This document shows positions 1-6,870 of a stretch of DNA of 8,683 nucleotides, in pieces (positions within the stretch are counted from its first letter, which is position 1; each line of letters opens with the position of its first letter). The DNA is from Spirochaetaceae bacterium (lineage in GTDB: Bacteria; Spirochaetota; Spirochaetia; PWKH01), in the NCBI GenBank assembly GCA_003557605.1, contig PWNW01000058.1:1-8683 (forward strand). The letters run 5' to 3'. The notes under the pieces are model-generated. The model was not told where the DNA came from and made no database searches. It saw only the letters and a list, made by a program, of their open reading frames with translations. Made by a program: the position numbers and the translations under genes.

Positions 1-9
1 TACGATATA

Positions 10-36
10 TTGTCAACAAAAAAAGTTAGAAATAAT
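10..36 (+). promoter_or_regulatory. possible promoter of the methyltransferase-helicase operon
   Basis: TTGTCA at 10-15 matches the sigma-70 -35 consensus at five of six positions. AATAAT at 31-36 matches the -10 box at five of six, but the spacer is only 15 bp. The alternative -10 at a 17-bp spacer, TAATTT at 33-38, matches three of six. The surrounding 1-75 is markedly AT-rich, as expected of a promoter, and it is the only such stretch ahead of the four co-directional genes. A 5' leader of more than 100 nt would follow. The assignment rests on base composition and box matches alone. Confidence 0.3.
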
Positions 37-112
37 TTTAATATGTCCTTTGAAAAGAAATTAAATTATGGATTAAGGTCGACGAGCTGCGGAACTACCG
101 GGGACAGAGCAG

Positions 113-144
113 TTGAAATCTTGAAATCTTGAAATCTTGAGATT
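113..144. repeat. 8-bp tandem repeat, three exact copies plus one degenerate
   Basis: TTGAAATC occurs three times head to tail at 113-120, 121-128 and 129-136. TTGAGATT at 137-144 matches the unit at six of eight positions. The array lies in the presumed 5' leader of the first operon, directly before the ATG at 145 and about 40 bp before the methyltransferase start. A change in copy number would alter leader length in 8-nt steps. No function is known from the sequence. Confidence 0.85.
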
Positions 145-186
145 ATGCTGACAAGCAGGACATTTTGGTATATCCTCACTCCATGA
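145..186 (+). CDS. possible 13-codon leader ORF coupled to the methyltransferase
   Basis: ATG at 145 opens a 13-codon frame (M-L-T-S-R-T-F-W-Y-I-L-T-P) that stops at TGA 184-186. The stop overlaps the ATG at 183 as ATGA, the same junction used between the first two large genes. The ATG at 183 has no Shine-Dalgarno of its own, so termination and re-initiation could supply ribosomes. The leader's own ribosome-binding site is poor (TTGAGA only), and so short a frame can arise by chance. It is a hypothesis, not a firm gene. Confidence 0.2.
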   Translation: MLTSRTFWYILTP

Positions 187-956
187 CGTTTCATCAATGG
201 TATGAACAGCAGTATCGGGAACGCTGGAAAGACCTCTCAGCATCCCTTGCAGCAGAGGTTCCGCTCACCGAGCTCAGCAATGGACTTGCGAAAACGTACC
301 ATCTTGATGAAGCATCGGTATATGCCGCATCAGCACTTGGAGCGCTGCCGGGCGAACGCATCCTTGATGCCTGTGCAGCACCAGGCGGAAAAACCCTGGT
401 GATTGCCGTTTCCATGCAGGGAACCGGATCCCTGACAGCAAATGACCGCTCATCGGCACGCAGGGCACGGCTGCACCGGGTCCTCAATGAACACCTTGAT
501 GAGCACACACGCAACAGCATCAGCATCACCAGCCATGACGCATCACGGTGGGGTCTGTATGAACAAAACGAGTATGACAGGATTCTGCTGGATGTTCCCT
601 GCTCCTCTGAACGTCATGTGATGCAGTCACCCAAGGAACTTGCACGATGGAACCCTTCACGCAGCAGAAGGCTTGCGGTGCAGCAGTTTGCCATGGCAGC
701 AGCAGCGCTTGAAGCGGTGAAGCCTGGAGGAAGGATCCTTTACAGCACCTGCTCAATTTCTGAACTGGAAAATGACGGGGTAATGGAGAAGCTGCTTGTT
801 CGGAGAGCAGGAAGATGTTCTGTCACACCTCCGGAGGGAATTCCATGGGGGGAACCAACCAGACATGGATGGATCATCCTTCCTGACAGATGCGGCGGCC
901 GCGGTCCTCTCTATATCGCAGTAATCTCCAAAGCAAAACAGGAGCAGTCATTATGA
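183..956 (+). CDS. NSUN/RsmB-type RNA (cytosine-5)-methyltransferase, short form
   Basis: Predicted S-adenosylmethionine-dependent enzyme of the NOL1/NOP2/Sun family, which makes 5-methylcytosine in rRNA or tRNA. From the ATG at 183 it has 257 residues. Visible elements are the pre-motif DEASVYAA (42-49), SAM motif I DACAAPGGKT (62-71), motif IV DVPCSS (137-142, Cys140) and motif VI STCS (188-191, Cys190), followed by Glu-Asn. The two cysteines are the family's release and nucleophilic residues. It lacks the N-terminal NusB-like domain of RsmB and the C-terminal extension of RsmF; the end, with GPLYIAVI, recalls NSUN3/NSUN4-like proteins. The start is uncertain. TTG at 165 has AGGA 4 nt upstream and would add six residues, but the ATG at 183 begins a family-like MTFHQWYEQQYRERW. 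It is first in an operon and overlaps the next gene by 4 bp. The family is clear; the RNA target is unknown. Confidence 0.88.
   Translation: MTFHQWYEQQYRERWKDLSASLAAEVPLTELSNGLAKTYHLDEASVYAASALGALPGERILDACAAPGGKTLVIAVSMQGTGSLTANDRSSARRARLHRVLNEHLDEHTRNSISITSHDASRWGLYEQNEYDRILLDVPCSSERHVMQSPKELARWNPSRSRRLAVQQFAMAAAALEAVKPGGRILYSTCSISELENDGVMEKLLVRRAGRCSVTPPEGIPWGEPTRHGWIILPDRCGGRGPLYIAVISKAKQEQSL
940..944 (+). promoter_or_regulatory. ribosome-binding site that fixes the DUF362 gene start
   Basis: AGGAG lies 8 nt before the ATG at 953, inside the end of the methyltransferase gene. It favours the start at 953 over an upstream in-frame start at 890, which would add 21 residues of unrelated sequence within the preceding gene. 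Confidence 0.8.
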
Positions 957-2077
957 ACAGCTCACATGCTCCCGCTGCGGCCGTTCAGTCCTGCAGCAGA
1001 TACGAACCAAAGCAGGTGAGGCGGGTCATTGAGGAAGTATGGAGCCAGGCTTCCATGGAATCAGTAAGGGGCCTCAAGGTGCTGGTAAAGCCCAACATGC
1101 TCTTTGATGCTCCCCCTGAGAAGGCGGTATGCACCCATCCTGAAGTGGTCTCGGCACTGCTGCAGCTGCTGCTCGATCTGGGAGCCCGTCCGACAGTGGG
1201 AGACTCACCTGCGGTGCACACTTCCTCATTTACCGGAGAACTGTCGGGCATCAGGCAGGTATGCCGGAAGCTGGGAGTTCCTTGGGCTGATTTCCTTGAC
1301 GGAACCGTCAAGGTATCAAGCAAGGTGCCGGGAACACCCTCAAAGTCATTTACGGTCTCCAGGCATGCTGCAGCATGCGATTTGATTGTTTCTGCTGCAA
1401 AGATGAAGACCCATCAGCTGATGTACCTTACCGGAGCGGTAAAAAACCTTTTCGGGGTAATCCCCTCCTTCACCAAGAGCTCATTTCATCTCCGCCATCC
1501 CCGCAGGAAGGAGTTCGGTGAATTTCTGACCCACCTGAACAGCGCACTTCCCCCCTCCGTCGGAGTGATTGACGGGATCACCGCAATGGAGGGACCGGGG
1601 CCCAATAACGGTCATCCCCGTCATGCGGGGTTCCTGATTGCCTCCAAAGACTGCTGCGCTGCTGATGCAGCAGCAGCAATGCTTATCGGAAGCCGCCCAC
1701 AGGACATACCGTCCTGTGCAGCCATGCATCGCCTGGGGCTTTCCCCAGTAAAAACCGTTCATGATATACATTTTCCGCTTTTGGACCCGAAGGATCATGT
1801 TATTGAAACATTTGTCACGGTACCCCGCCAAAATCATCTAGTCGTGATGTTGAAGATAACCATGGCCAGAGTGTTCAGCAAACAAAGAACTCCCCCCGGG
1901 GTGCCGAAAATTGCACTGCAGCGCTGTATTTCCTGCGGAAAATGCGCTATGATCTGTCCAAACGGATCAGCTGCACGGCAGGAGGACGGAATATATTCCA
2001 TCAGCAGCAGGACCTGCATCAGGTGCTACTGCTGCGATGAAGTCTGCCCAGCCGATGCAATTGAGATCAGGAGGTAA
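953..2077 (+). CDS. DUF362-domain protein with C-terminal 2x[4Fe-4S] ferredoxin domain
   Basis: The product has 374 residues. The N-terminal part fits DUF362: VLVKPNML near residue 43, then THPEVV and a GDSPAVH segment, with KMKTHQLMYLTGAVKNLFG in the middle. The C-terminus carries two complete ferredoxin-type clusters, Cys325-328-331-335-Pro and Cys355-358-361-365-Pro, so two [4Fe-4S] centres are expected. An extra Cys360 gives the CxxCxCC pattern that I recall as common in this family. There is no signal peptide or membrane segment, so it is probably cytoplasmic. The biochemical role of DUF362 proteins is largely undefined; an electron-transfer role is inferred from the clusters only. The start codon overlaps the methyltransferase stop (ATGA), implying translational coupling. 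The gene holds two strong perfect palindromes at 1294-1313 and 1363-1378. Family assignment is secure, function open. Confidence 0.9.
   Translation: MNSSHAPAAAVQSCSRYEPKQVRRVIEEVWSQASMESVRGLKVLVKPNMLFDAPPEKAVCTHPEVVSALLQLLLDLGARPTVGDSPAVHTSSFTGELSGIRQVCRKLGVPWADFLDGTVKVSSKVPGTPSKSFTVSRHAAACDLIVSAAKMKTHQLMYLTGAVKNLFGVIPSFTKSSFHLRHPRRKEFGEFLTHLNSALPPSVGVIDGITAMEGPGPNNGHPRHAGFLIASKDCCAADAAAAMLIGSRPQDIPSCAAMHRLGLSPVKTVHDIHFPLLDPKDHVIETFVTVPRQNHLVVMLKITMARVFSKQRTPPGVPKIALQRCISCGKCAMICPNGSAARQEDGIYSISSRTCIRCYCCDEVCPADAIEIRR
1294..1313. repeat. inverted repeat inside the DUF362 gene (9-bp arms, AA centre)
   Basis: CCTTGACGG at 1294-1302 and CCGTCAAGG at 1305-1313 are exact reverse complements separated by AA. 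In RNA this would form an 8-bp stem with a GAAC loop. It is fully coding and no run of U follows, so it is not an intrinsic terminator. Confidence 0.8.
1363..1378. repeat. perfect 16-bp palindrome inside the DUF362 gene
   Basis: GCATGCTGCAGCATGC reads identically on both strands, with no spacer. It lies about 50 bp downstream of the 1294-1313 inverted repeat and encodes part of an Arg-His-Ala-Ala-Ala-Cys stretch. It may be a coincidence of Ala codons. Confidence 0.8.
2069..2075 (+). promoter_or_regulatory. strong ribosome-binding site for the COG2426 gene
   Basis: AGGAGGT, a near-complete anti-16S match, lies 8 nt before the ATG at 2084 and within the last codons and stop of the DUF362 gene. 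It is the strongest Shine-Dalgarno I see in the window and suggests the membrane protein is well translated from the shared transcript. Confidence 0.85.
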
Positions 2078-2083
2078 CTGCGT

Positions 2084-2563
2084 ATGGAAGGTTGGACCCT
2101 GCTGATAACTGTAGGACTGTCACTGCTTCCGATATCAGAGCTTCGGGGCGCTATCCCCTTTGCCTACTTTAACGGGGTTCCGCTTCTCCAGGCATTTTTT
2201 ATAAGCGTCGGTGCAAATGCCCTGGTAAGTCCCCTGGTATACATTTTTCTTTCCACATTCCATAAACTCTTTTCCCGGATGAAATGGTATCGAAATCTCT
2301 TTATTAGGACCGTGGAGCATGCCAGAAAGAAAACGGAACGGAAAGTGAGGAAATACGGATACTGGGGAGTCATGTTTTTTGTAGCAGTCCCGCTTCCGAT
2401 CACAGGAGCTTACACCGGTACGCTCGGGGCATGGATTCTTGGGCTGGACTGGAAGCGTACCTGCATTGCCGCAGCTGCCGGGGTGGTAATATCCGGAACG
2501 GTTGTCTCAGCGATTATCTTTTTCGGCATAGAACCTCTTTTCATCCTGCTGAAAAACATGTAA
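2084..2563 (+). CDS. COG2426 (Sm_multidrug_ex) family small integral membrane protein
   Basis: The 159-residue protein matches the family annotated 'putative small multidrug export protein' (PF06695). Its signatures are LPISELRGAIPFA (15-27) and VPLPITGAYTGTLGAW (102-117), two related half-motifs with Pro-Ile/Leu and Gly-Ala that probably sit at re-entrant or broken helices. Hydrophobic segments fall at about 5-28, 33-58, 94-119 and 127-156. A strongly basic loop at 61-92, with many Arg and Lys, is probably cytoplasmic. The export label is inherited and I know of little direct evidence for it; the two-motif layout also recalls DedA/SNARE-associated membrane proteins. It starts 6 bp after the DUF362 gene and ends 25 bp before the helicase. 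Family is confident; substrate unknown. Confidence 0.88.
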   Translation: MEGWTLLITVGLSLLPISELRGAIPFAYFNGVPLLQAFFISVGANALVSPLVYIFLSTFHKLFSRMKWYRNLFIRTVEHARKKTERKVRKYGYWGVMFFVAVPLPITGAYTGTLGAWILGLDWKRTCIAAAAGVVISGTVVSAIIFFGIEPLFILLKNM

Positions 2564-2588
2564 TATCCCTGGTCATCAGAGGAACAAC

Positions 2589-4583
2589 ATGAAGCTGCAT
2601 CTCAAGGAACTGTTAAACCCGCAGCAGTATCGTGGGGCATCAATTCTGCACGGACCGCTGCTGATCATTGCCGGAGCAGGATCTGGAAAGACCAGGGTTA
2701 TTACCTATCGTATTGCCAATATGCTCCAGCAGGGCATTGCCCAGAAATCCATTCTCGCCCTCACCTTCACCAACAAGGCTGCGCAGGAGATGGAGCAGCG
2801 CATCTGTGCTCACACGGGAACACCTGCACGCCAGCTTACAGTATCAACCTTCCATGCATTCGGTTTGAGCATAATCCAGCGCCATGCTGCTAAGCTCGGA
2901 TACCGCGGCAAGCTGACGGTATTTGACACACAGGACATCGCCTCCTTAATTAAGGAATCAGCCAGGGAAATAAAATTTTCCGAGGATCGGCTTGATGTCT
3001 ACGGCATCGCAGCCCATTTCTCCCGCATCAAGTCTGGGATGGCTTCCTGGGAAGGAGAAAGCCTCAGGTGGAAAAAGCTCTTTCATGAGTACCAGGCTCA
3101 TTTGAAGGCCTATCAAGCGGTTGATTTTGATGATCTGATCTCTCTTCCCATATCGCTTTTCACTTCCCATCCGGAGGTGCTTGAAGAATATCAAGAGCGC
3201 TTCCAGTATATTCTGGTTGATGAGTTCCAGGATACATCCCGAATACAATACACATTCCTGAAGATGATTGCCCAGAAGTACCGGAACATCTGCGTTGTGG
3301 GAGATGATGATCAGTCCATCTATTCCTGGAGGGGTGCGGACTATGAGAATATTTCATCCTTTGAAAAAGACTTTCCCGAGGTAATTGAAATCAAGCTTGA
3401 ACAGAACTACCGCTCCACAGGAACTATTTTGTCTGCTGCAAACCAGGTGATTGCAAACAATAAAAAACGCAAACCTAAATCATTATGGACTGGAGAACAG
3501 CAGGGACATCCGCTTCGCCTTGTCTGCCCGGAAGATGAAGCGGACGAAGCGGCCTTCATCGCATCCAAGATCCGTGAACTGAAGTATGCAAAATCCCTCA
3601 GATATGATGCCTTCGGCATCCTGGTGAGGACCAATGCACTTATGAGCACCATAGAGGCTGAACTTCTTGCAGAACAGATACCCTACACTGTCTCAGGGGG
3701 ACAGAGCTTCTTTGCCCGCAAGGAGGTGAAGGATGTGATTGCGTATCTCAGGATCCTTGCCCAGCCCCATAACGATCTGGACTTTCTCAGGATCATCAAT
3801 ACCCCGAGACGGGGCCTGGGGAAAAGCACTATTGAGCACATCAGGCATGCTGCTGATGAAGGAGGCTCATCGCTGTTCAGTGCTGCCCGTCAGCTGGTGA
3901 ACTCAGAATCTTCCCGCCTTCCTGACCGGTCAAAGCAGCCGCTGCTCGAACTGCTGGACCTCATTGAAGAGACCTCTGATTCCATTCGGGGCAGCAGCAG
4001 TATTTCAGCAGTTCTGCAGTCCCTGTTGGAGCGAATTGAGTATCGTCAGCACCTTATTGGCGAGCATCCGAAAAAACCGCAGCTCGGTCAGTGGAAATAC
4101 GGCAATGCAGAGCGGTTTCTCCAGTTTCTCGCACAGTGGCAGCAGGATTCAGATCATAAAAACAGTTCACTTTTCGACCTGATCAACAAGGTATCTCTGA
4201 CGGGAAAACAGGAACCAGCTTCACAGGAAGGAAGGGTAAACCTGATGACCATCCATGCTTCAAAGGGACTGGAATTCACCTGTGTTTTTCTCCCTGCGGT
4301 TGAACAGGACATCATCCCCCACGGCAGAAGCATCGAAGAGGACCCCGGGGCTCTGGAGGAGGAGCGAAGACTGTTCTATGTTGCCCTAACCCGGGCCAGA
4401 CAGATTCTCTATCTGTCATACTGCAGCACCAGAAAAGTCATGAATGAAAAACGCACCTGTATACCCTCTCCGTTTCTTGATGAAATACCCAAAGAGCTCT
4501 TCAGTTCCGAGGAACCGGAAATAAAGCAGGATGATCAGACTGACTTTTTTGCTGCCCTGCGCTCACAGCTGACGGGAAGCTGA
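2589..4583 (+). CDS. rep: Rep-like UvrD/PcrA-family SF1A DNA helicase
   Basis: The 664-residue ATP-dependent 3'-5' DNA helicase has all superfamily 1 motifs: Q-motif LNPQQ (9-13), Walker A AGAGSGKT (28-35), Ia LTFTNKAAQEM (58-68), Walker B LVDEFQD (209-215), III VGDDDQSIYSWRGA (237-250), IV LEQNYRST (270-277), V TIHASKGLEF (554-563) and VI EEERRLFYVALTRAR (589-603). The DDDQ in motif III, ISGG-like VSGGQSFF (368-375) and total length (E. coli Rep is 673) point to Rep rather than UvrD or PcrA. The sequence ends soon after motif VI and lacks room for the C-terminal Tudor-like RNA-polymerase-binding domain of PcrA/UvrD. Rep-type enzymes assist replication forks past bound proteins and restart. 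AGAGGA lies 5 nt before the ATG. It is last in the operon, and its 3' end overlaps the opposing galactosidase gene by 21 bp. A functional split between Rep and PcrA roles cannot be settled from sequence. Confidence 0.93.
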   Translation: MKLHLKELLNPQQYRGASILHGPLLIIAGAGSGKTRVITYRIANMLQQGIAQKSILALTFTNKAAQEMEQRICAHTGTPARQLTVSTFHAFGLSIIQRHAAKLGYRGKLTVFDTQDIASLIKESAREIKFSEDRLDVYGIAAHFSRIKSGMASWEGESLRWKKLFHEYQAHLKAYQAVDFDDLISLPISLFTSHPEVLEEYQERFQYILVDEFQDTSRIQYTFLKMIAQKYRNICVVGDDDQSIYSWRGADYENISSFEKDFPEVIEIKLEQNYRSTGTILSAANQVIANNKKRKPKSLWTGEQQGHPLRLVCPEDEADEAAFIASKIRELKYAKSLRYDAFGILVRTNALMSTIEAELLAEQIPYTVSGGQSFFARKEVKDVIAYLRILAQPHNDLDFLRIINTPRRGLGKSTIEHIRHAADEGGSSLFSAARQLVNSESSRLPDRSKQPLLELLDLIEETSDSIRGSSSISAVLQSLLERIEYRQHLIGEHPKKPQLGQWKYGNAERFLQFLAQWQQDSDHKNSSLFDLINKVSLTGKQEPASQEGRVNLMTIHASKGLEFTCVFLPAVEQDIIPHGRSIEEDPGALEEERRLFYVALTRARQILYLSYCSTRKVMNEKRTCIPSPFLDEIPKELFSSEEPEIKQDDQTDFFAALRSQLTGS

Positions 4584-6773
4584 GCTCTCCTCTCGGACAA
4601 ACTGATGGATTCGTACACTGAAATCACCTTCAGGTTCCTCAATAGGAAATCCCCGGTGCATCAGTTCATCACCCAGTGCTGATGCACCGGTACGCTCTTC
4701 TCGGTACCTGAATGACGGATCAAGTCCCGAAAGATGTATGACCGGAGGAAGCAGGCTCGCATCATGCAGCCTTCGGTACCAGAAGAGCAACGCAAGATGC
4801 TTGTCGGGGGAGACGATCATCAATGAAGAATCCTCCCCATCTGCAGGAGATTTCAGCCTGTACATGTCACCGAACTGAATAACTAGTCTCCATCTCTTAT
4901 ACCAGGTAATCCGTTTTGACAGCGCCTGCTTTTCAGACTGCGTCAGCTTACGCAGATCAAGCTCGCATCCGAAATTGCCTGCCATGGAAACCCCAAGCCT
5001 GAAATCAAGGGATGTGCTTCGGCCCACCTGGTGATTCGGCACCTCAGACACATGTGCTCCCATAGTGCTCAGGGGATATATCATGCTTGTGCCGTGCTGA
5101 ATGAACAGCCGTGAAACCCCGTCGGTATTGTCGCTGGTCCAATACTGAGGCATGAAAGCAAGAATACCGGCATCATAGCGTCCACCTCCCCCTGCACATC
5201 CCTCAAAGAGGATATGGGGAAATCTTTCGGTGAGCTCCTTCATCACCCGATAAAGACCGAGCACATAGCGGTGGGACACCTCTCCCTGCCTCTCGGGAGG
5301 AAGATATGCAGAGCGCCATTCTCCTATGCAGCGGTTCATGTCCCATTTCACATAGGAGATGTCTGCCGAAGAAAAGACTCTTGTGAAGGTATCAATCAGG
5401 TGCTGCTGCACATCAGGATGCGCCAGGTCAAGCACCAGCTGAGTGCGTCCCATGGTAAGTTCTTTTTCTGGGTATCCAAGCACCCAGTCGGGATGATCCT
5501 GCATCAGCCGAGTACCGGGAGATACCATCTCAGGTTCAACCCACAATCCCATCTTCAGTTTTCGCTTCAGAAGATCCTGAGAAAGCTCCTGAAGACCTCC
5601 TGAAAGCTTTTTCCGGTCTTCCTGCCAGTCACCAAGGCCTGTTGTGTCGTCACTTCGATTGGTAAACCACCCGTCATCAAGAACAAAGAGCTCTATTCCT
5701 ACGTTATGAGCTTCATCGGCAAGCTTCAGCAGGTCATTACGGGTAAAGTCGAAATAGGTTGCCTCCCAGTTGTTTATCAGCACAGGCCGCTGCGCATCAC
5801 GATGCTCTCCACGGCAAAGCCGTGTTCGTATCAGACGATGGAAGGTTCTGGTCATCCCGCCGAGCCCTTCATAGGACTGTATCAGAACAGCCTGGGGAGT
5901 GAACAATGACTCACCAGGCTCAAGGAGCCATGAAAATCCCTGATCATGCATGCCTGATGTGATTCTTACGGTTCCGTAGGCAGTTTTCTCCACCTCAAAA
6001 AGAAAGTTTCCGCTGTAAACCAGCAGAACACCCAGGGCGCTTCCTGAATTTTCTCCTGTTTCCGGGGACAGCATGCCGAGAAAGGGCTGCATGTGATGAC
6101 TGCTGATTCCTCTCAGTGATGAGAAAGAACTGATTCCTCCATTAAGCCTGTTGCGCTGTGCAGTCCGCTCCCGGGCATAAGCTCCATGAAGAGTGAGGAC
6201 ATCGAAATTGTCCTCAGGGATATCGAGAAGAAAGCTCATTGCACGTTCAATGCTCACTGGATCAGTTCCCCTGTTTTCAAAACAGCACCACCGAAGGAGT
6301 GTGTCAAATTCTGGAATGACTCCGTAATACAGATGCACATTGAGACCGGAGTCTTCGTCACGGCAGGTAATTTTCAGCGTGGAGGCTGAATCCCCTTCTT
6401 CAGCATAGACACCAGGGAGTCCGGGAACGTCCAAAATTCCTTCCATTATTTCATGTGAATCATAGACAAAAGAAAACACTGATGATCCTTTACTGCTTCT
6501 GCCGTTAAACAGGGGAACTCGATAGTCTCCCTTCCCCGGAGAGGTCAGCTCAAACAGCTCAGTTTCAAAGGAAAATTCGTTGAACGTTCTGTCCGGATGG
6601 ATAGTCCCGTAGTTTTTTTTAAAACTTCTTTCCTGGTGAAGCTCTGAAATACCGGATAATTTCTTTCCAAAATAGCGATGCACCAAGTATCTTTCATGGA
6701 GTATTTCAATTTGATAACTCCAGCTTTTTGCATCAATGCTGATGCAGCTGCCCTGAAGATGTTCTTTCATCAT
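4563..6773 (-). CDS. GH36 alpha-galactosidase
   Basis: The 736-residue glycoside hydrolase family 36 enzyme removes terminal alpha-1,6-galactose from melibiose and raffinose-type sugars with retention of configuration. An N-terminal beta-sandwich (about 1-320) precedes the (beta/alpha)8 barrel. The barrel carries LDDGWF (365-370), the nucleophile in YVKWDMNR (Asp478), ECAGGGGRYD-like EGCAGGGGRYD (524-534) and the acid/base in WTSDNTD (Asp548). Length matches bacterial GH36 (about 720-740). No signal peptide is seen, so the enzyme should be cytoplasmic and need a transporter, which is not in this window. Two adjacent ATGs occur at 6773 and 6770; GAGGGA at 6779-6784 is 5 nt from the first and 8 nt from the second, so the start may be three bases later. 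It lies 97 bp downstream of the thioesterase on the same strand. No sugar-responsive regulator is visible. Assignment is very secure. Confidence 0.96.
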   Translation of the reverse strand: MMKEHLQGSCISIDAKSWSYQIEILHERYLVHRYFGKKLSGISELHQERSFKKNYGTIHPDRTFNEFSFETELFELTSPGKGDYRVPLFNGRSSKGSSVFSFVYDSHEIMEGILDVPGLPGVYAEEGDSASTLKITCRDEDSGLNVHLYYGVIPEFDTLLRWCCFENRGTDPVSIERAMSFLLDIPEDNFDVLTLHGAYARERTAQRNRLNGGISSFSSLRGISSHHMQPFLGMLSPETGENSGSALGVLLVYSGNFLFEVEKTAYGTVRITSGMHDQGFSWLLEPGESLFTPQAVLIQSYEGLGGMTRTFHRLIRTRLCRGEHRDAQRPVLINNWEATYFDFTRNDLLKLADEAHNVGIELFVLDDGWFTNRSDDTTGLGDWQEDRKKLSGGLQELSQDLLKRKLKMGLWVEPEMVSPGTRLMQDHPDWVLGYPEKELTMGRTQLVLDLAHPDVQQHLIDTFTRVFSSADISYVKWDMNRCIGEWRSAYLPPERQGEVSHRYVLGLYRVMKELTERFPHILFEGCAGGGGRYDAGILAFMPQYWTSDNTDGVSRLFIQHGTSMIYPLSTMGAHVSEVPNHQVGRSTSLDFRLGVSMAGNFGCELDLRKLTQSEKQALSKRITWYKRWRLVIQFGDMYRLKSPADGEDSSLMIVSPDKHLALLFWYRRLHDASLLPPVIHLSGLDPSFRYREERTGASALGDELMHRGFPIEEPEGDFSVRIHQFVREESSASRQL

Positions 6774-6798
6774 TGAAGTCCCTCAGAATGTTTTTTAC

Positions 6799-6827
6799 AT
6801 GGTGTTCCATTTCTCCCACCCTGTCAA
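6799..6827 (-). promoter_or_regulatory. possible promoter for the alpha-galactosidase gene
   Basis: Read on the minus strand, a perfect -35 hexamer TTGACA (6827-6822) lies upstream of the galactosidase. At a 17-bp spacer the -10 is only CACCAT (6804-6799, three of six). The 97-bp gap from the thioesterase would accommodate an independent promoter, but the weak -10 leaves co-transcription with the thioesterase equally plausible. Confidence 0.25.
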
Positions 6828-6870
6828 CTCAAAGCAGGGGACAGAGCTCTCACTTGTATCCAATCCGTCA

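Noticed and set aside
194..529. 111-codon minus-strand frame opposite the methyltransferase
   Set aside because: It is Arg/Ser/Cys-rich, unlike a real protein, and lies under the conserved SAM-binding motif of the plus-strand gene.
1658..1674. GCTGCTG-ATG-CAGCAGC hairpin in the DUF362 gene
   Set aside because: It follows directly from a run of alanine codons around one Asp codon; no reason to assign it a role.
3697..3707. Third copy of GGGGACAGAGC
   Set aside because: It encodes conserved Gly-Gln-Ser of the helicase, so it is explained by protein constraint and not counted as a repeat element.
4566..4582. CAGCT...AGCTG inverted repeat at the convergent gene ends as a possible terminator
   Set aside because: The stem is only 5 bp and no T-run follows on either strand.
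5214..5603. 129-codon open frame on the plus strand opposite the alpha-galactosidase
   Set aside because: It is wholly antisense to the conserved catalytic barrel of GH36, has no ribosome-binding site and resembles no family; it is a shadow frame.
6821..6844. CTGTC...GACAG inverted repeat between thioesterase and galactosidase
   Set aside because: A 5-bp stem with a 14-nt loop and no T-tract is too weak to call a terminator or riboswitch.
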